Source of the DNA: Lacunisphaera sp.
GTDB taxonomy: Bacteria > Verrucomicrobiota > Verrucomicrobiia > Opitutales > Opitutaceae
Length of the DNA stretch: 55,085 nt
Direction of reading: 5' to 3'
Assembly (NCBI GenBank): GCA_029945445.1
Contig: JAQSCO010000012.1
Span: 1 to 55,085, forward strand
The notes below the pieces were generated by a model. The model was not told the origin of the DNA. It did no database searches and saw only the letters and a program-made list of their open reading frames with translations. Of this stretch, positions 52,084 to 55,085 are shown piece after piece. A program made the translations under genes and the position numbers. Position 1 is the first letter of the stretch. Every line of letters begins with the position of its first letter.

Positions 52084-54882
52084 TCAGACCGCCGCCGGCG
52101 CGGCTTCGGGCGTGATGACGGTGCGGAGCGCCTCGCGCAGGGCGAGCAGCTTGGCGGCGTCCGGGGCGGCCTCGGGCTGGTTGGGCTCGATGTAGAAGGT
52201 GTCGATGGCGACGTTGCGCTCGGTGTTGATGCGGGCGAACGTCGTGTCGAAGCCGTGGTCGGAAATGGTCTTCACGAGGCGGTAGAGCAGGCCGATCTGG
52301 TCGTGCGCCTGGATCTCGACGATGATGCGGTTGAGCGAGAGCTCGTGGTAGACCTCGACGGTCGGCGGAAAGGAGACGGGCTGCTCCCGGCCTTCGGCCG
52401 TGTAGCGCGTGGCGGCGGCGTAGCGCTTGGCCTGCGCCGCGATCTCAGGGAGCAGGTCCTTGTTGCTGACGAGCGCGTCCTCCACCGTGCGGGCGAAGGT
52501 GTCCATCGCCTTCTGGTTCTGCACGAGGCCGCGGCCGGGCTCGACGACGTGGAAGGTGTCGATCGCAATGTGGTCGGAGCGCGTGGTGATGCGGGCGGAA
52601 AGGATGCTGAGCCCTGCGACACTGAACGCGCCGGCGAGCTTGTAGAACAGGCCGGCACGGTCCCAGGTGACGACGTGCACGGTGGTGTAGCTGCGGTTGA
52701 GGTCGTCCTTCCACTCGATGACGGGCTTGAGCGAGCCGAGCGACTCGGCGGCCGAGATGGAGTGCAGCAGCCGGTTCACCATCTGGATGTGCACCGTGAT
52801 CTCCGCCGCGTCGGTCTGGATGAAATAACGCTCGGGCAGCAGGTTGAAGTGCGCGGTGATCTCGTCCGCGCTGATGCCGGGAATGTCTTGGGCGATGAGG
52901 CTCTGGCGGGTCATTTCCTTGTTCTCGCGGAGGCGGGTTTCGACTTTGTCGCCAAAGGTCAGGCGCTCGAGCGTGGTGTCGAACAGGCGCCGGTGGAGCG
53001 AGTCCTTGTAGCCGTTCCAGAGGCTCGTGGACGTGCCGCTGGCATCGCAGAACGTGTGGACGTAAAGGTAGCGCAGCCGGTCGGGGTCGCCGACCAGCTC
53101 GGCAAAGGCGGCTGAAGTCTGGGGGTCATCAAGGTCGTGCTTCTGCCAGAACCGTGCCATCATGAGGTGATTTTTGATAATGAAAGTTACGATTTCCTGG
53201 GTGTCGGCGGGGATTTGCAGCCGCTCCAGCACGGGGCGCGCGAGGATGACGCCAGACTCGGCGTGGCCCTGGATGCCCTGGCCTTTGCCGATGTCGTGCA
53301 GGAGCAGGATCAGGTAGAGCAGGGTGGGGTTGGCGGTCTTGTGCAGCTCCTCGCGGTATTTCTCGCCGCTGGCGCCGGCGGGGGTGAAGATATTGTCGAG
53401 CTCGCGGATGGTACTGAGGGTGTGGATGTCCGCGGTGTAACGGTGGTAATACTCGTGCTGCACGAGGCAGGTCAGCGGCTTGAACTCCGGCACGAAGCGG
53501 CCGAGCACGCCCAGCTCGTGCATCAGCGCCAGCGCCGGGTAGACGCGGCCCGCCTCCTCCAGCATGGTGCGGAAGCTGAGGTTGGCGTCGAGGGACTCGA
53601 TCACACGCTTGTTGACGAGCTTGAGCGACGCACGGATGAGCGCGGCGAGGTCGACATCCGGCGCGCAGCCGAGCTGTTGGCAGTGCCGGAAGACGCGGAT
53701 GAGGCGCACGGGGTCGTCCTTGAAGATGTTCGGGTGCTCGGCGGCGAGCTCGCGGCCGCGCAGCAGGAAACCGTCGAGGCGCTTGGTGCGCTCGGAGCGG
53801 CGGGCCAGCAGCAGGTTTTTCAGGGAGCCGACAAAACCGGGGCCCGGGGCAATGGTGAGGGCGAGGCGCTGTTCGATGATCTTCGAGAGGGCGTAGATGG
53901 CCGAGGCATGCCGGTAGTAGTCGTGCATGAACGCCTCGACGCGCTCAAGCAGGGCCGCCTGCGGGTAGCCGAGGTTGGCCGCGAGCCGGGGCTGCAGCTC
54001 GAGGTTGAGCACGTCGGTGGGGTGCTTGCTCATGTAATGCAGCTCGTTGCGCACGCGCAGCAGGAAATGGTAGGCGCGCTGGAAGGAGCGCAGCTCGGTC
54101 GCCTGGAGGTATTTTTGCTCCACGAGCTCCTCGAGCCGCGTGATGCCGAGGCGCACGCGCGCCATCCAGAGGGCGTTCTGGTAGTCGCGCAGGCCGCCGA
54201 CGCCGTTCTTGATGTCGGGCTCCTGCATGAAGACGGTGTCGCCGTTCTGCGCGCGGCGGCTGGCCTGGTCGGCGAGGCGCGCGGCGATGTAGCCCTTCGG
54301 GTTGTCGGTCAGGTAGTGCTTGCGGTAGGTCTCGGCGAAATTCTCGTAGAGCGACTCCGTGCCCGCGATGAAGCGCGACTCCAGCAGCGAGGTCTTGGTG
54401 CGGATGTCGCGGGCCGCCTCGGCGAAGACATCGTTCATCGTGCGGGTGGAGTGGCCGATCTTCAGGCGCAGGTCCCAGAGCGGGTAGAGGATGCCGTTGG
54501 TGAGGTGCTCCTGGAACTTGGCCAGGTCCTTCACGTTGGAGGTCGCGGGGAACAGGAACATCACGTCCACGTCGCTCAGCGGGTTGAGTTCGCTGCGGCC
54601 GTAGCCGCCGAGGGCGATGAGGCAGACAGGCGCGGGCGGCTCGCCGTGCTGCTTGCGCCAGGCGTCGACGGTCGAGTCGAACAACGGGCGGAGCAGCCGG
54701 TCGGTCATCGCGGCGAGGGCTTGGACGACCTTCTGGCCCGTTTCGCCATCCTGATGCCGCTGGCGGATGCGCTCGCTCTCGGCCTGCAGGTAGGCCTTGC
54801 ACGCGGCCAGCCGGTCCGCCGGCGAGCTTTCGCTGGTGAAGGCGGGCAGGTTGCGGGCGGACTTCGGGGCGCGGCCGGTCAT
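52084..54882 (-). CDS. glnD: Protein-PII uridylyltransferase / uridylyl-removing enzyme
   Basis: GlnD senses glutamine and uridylylates or de-uridylylates PII. The 932-aa protein has the nucleotidyltransferase motif IALGGYGRSELNPLSDVDVMFLF (about residues 93-115), the characteristic EPDIKNGVGGLRDYQNALW, an HD domain with LLHDIGKGQGIQGHAESGV (metal His-Asp, about 515-535), and two C-terminal ACT domains, one starting STVHVVTWDRAGLFYKLAGAF-like (about 720) and the second with NRIIVEIQAHDQIGLLYRLVK (about 855). All parts of a full GlnD are present. ATG at 54882 chosen at the family N-terminus; the frame continues 22 more codons upstream without support. The histidine kinase gene follows. Confidence 0.95.
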   Translation of the reverse strand: MTGRAPKSARNLPAFTSESSPADRLAACKAYLQAESERIRQRHQDGETGQKVVQALAAMTDRLLRPLFDSTVDAWRKQHGEPPAPVCLIALGGYGRSELNPLSDVDVMFLFPATSNVKDLAKFQEHLTNGILYPLWDLRLKIGHSTRTMNDVFAEAARDIRTKTSLLESRFIAGTESLYENFAETYRKHYLTDNPKGYIAARLADQASRRAQNGDTVFMQEPDIKNGVGGLRDYQNALWMARVRLGITRLEELVEQKYLQATELRSFQRAYHFLLRVRNELHYMSKHPTDVLNLELQPRLAANLGYPQAALLERVEAFMHDYYRHASAIYALSKIIEQRLALTIAPGPGFVGSLKNLLLARRSERTKRLDGFLLRGRELAAEHPNIFKDDPVRLIRVFRHCQQLGCAPDVDLAALIRASLKLVNKRVIESLDANLSFRTMLEEAGRVYPALALMHELGVLGRFVPEFKPLTCLVQHEYYHRYTADIHTLSTIRELDNIFTPAGASGEKYREELHKTANPTLLYLILLLHDIGKGQGIQGHAESGVILARPVLERLQIPADTQEIVTFIIKNHLMMARFWQKHDLDDPQTSAAFAELVGDPDRLRYLYVHTFCDASGTSTSLWNGYKDSLHRRLFDTTLERLTFGDKVETRLRENKEMTRQSLIAQDIPGISADEITAHFNLLPERYFIQTDAAEITVHIQMVNRLLHSISAAESLGSLKPVIEWKDDLNRSYTTVHVVTWDRAGLFYKLAGAFSVAGLSILSARITTRSDHIAIDTFHVVEPGRGLVQNQKAMDTFARTVEDALVSNKDLLPEIAAQAKRYAAATRYTAEGREQPVSFPPTVEVYHELSLNRIIVEIQAHDQIGLLYRLVKTISDHGFDTTFARINTERNVAIDTFYIEPNQPEAAPDAAKLLALREALRTVITPEAAPAAV

Positions 54883-54970
54883 GGAGGGGCCAGCATGAGC
54901 AGCGCAACCTGCTGGGGAAAAGCCGTAAATGCACCGCGGGCGGGCCAAAACGTGGAATAAAATATTCTGG

Positions 54971-54998
54971 TTGACGGGAAAATCGGGAGCAGAATACT
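54971..54998 (+). promoter_or_regulatory. Probable sigma-70 promoter of the tRNA-Gly gene
   Basis: TTGACG (54971-54976) and AATACT (54993-54998) with a 16-bp spacer lie about 12 bp before the tRNA 5' end. The -35 matches five of six and the -10 four of six consensus bases. Confidence 0.55.
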
Positions 54999-55009
54999 CC
55001 GCCTCTCTC

Positions 55010-55085
<76 letters not shown>

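Overview
The window is about 55 kb of high-GC bacterial chromosome, densely packed with genes. It looks like housekeeping and accessory chromosome of a Verrucomicrobiota bacterium, most likely Opitutaceae. This is an inference from gene types (eukaryote-like type II glutamine synthetase, long-form PurF, fused SpmA-SpmB, TGS/uridine kinase fusion), GC content and the style of the intergenic repeats; no rRNA is present to confirm it. No prophage, transposase, integron or CRISPR array is visible.

Layout. 1-2043: metF (cut by the left edge) and rlmN, leftward. 2154-3293: LptF/LptG-type permease. 3290-10039: a tight leftward six-gene operon, arnT-arnB-arnC-arnA(formyltransferase)-arnA(dehydrogenase)-arnD, for 4-amino-4-deoxy-L-arabinose (Ara4N) modification of lipid A, with ArnA split into two genes. 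10234-11629: divergent ECF sigma operon with a small membrane protein and a Spy/CpxP-like LTxxQ protein. 11981-13649: SRP RNA (ffs) followed by dnaX, which carries an A9 slippery run and a -1 frame extension. 13642-15230: gamma-glutamylcyclotransferase-like protein and a kinase-like/PP2C fusion, leftward. 15352-17248: glnA (GSII) behind a sigma-54-like promoter, and Mn-type sodA, each with a terminator between them. 17388-22606: tadA, infA, xerD, TMEM175-like channel, TGS/uridine-kinase fusion, purine nucleoside phosphorylase. 22747-34801: mostly accessory genes (large secreted Asp-box protein, sodium/solute symporter, SpmAB fusion, prepilin-like protein, dienelactone hydrolase, small membrane proteins, secreted beta-helix protein). 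34866-42718: purine synthesis (purL with a CheY-like gene behind it, purF, purM). 42726-49729: BamE-like and NTF2-like proteins, threonine synthase, two DEAD-box helicases head to head, DUF985 cupin, HNH endonuclease. 49809-55085: cupin, GAF histidine kinase, glnD and tRNA-Gly(GCC).

Two signals stand out. First, the window is peppered with short palindromic or heptamer-repeat elements, roughly eighteen candidate loci, several sharing sequence. They occur between genes but also in frame inside conserved proteins: three separate insertions in purL, one in the ArnA formyltransferase, one in a DEAD-box helicase and one in the tau-type extension of dnaX. This resembles in principle the palindromic elements known inside Rickettsia genes, but the sequences and the heptamer design differ, and no mobilising enzyme is in view. 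Second, dnaX combines a nine-A run, a downstream stem-loop and an open -1 frame of about 115 codons, the arrangement expected for programmed production of two DnaX products. Nitrogen control is also well represented: glnA with a sigma-54-like promoter, glnD, and a histidine kinase immediately downstream of glnD.
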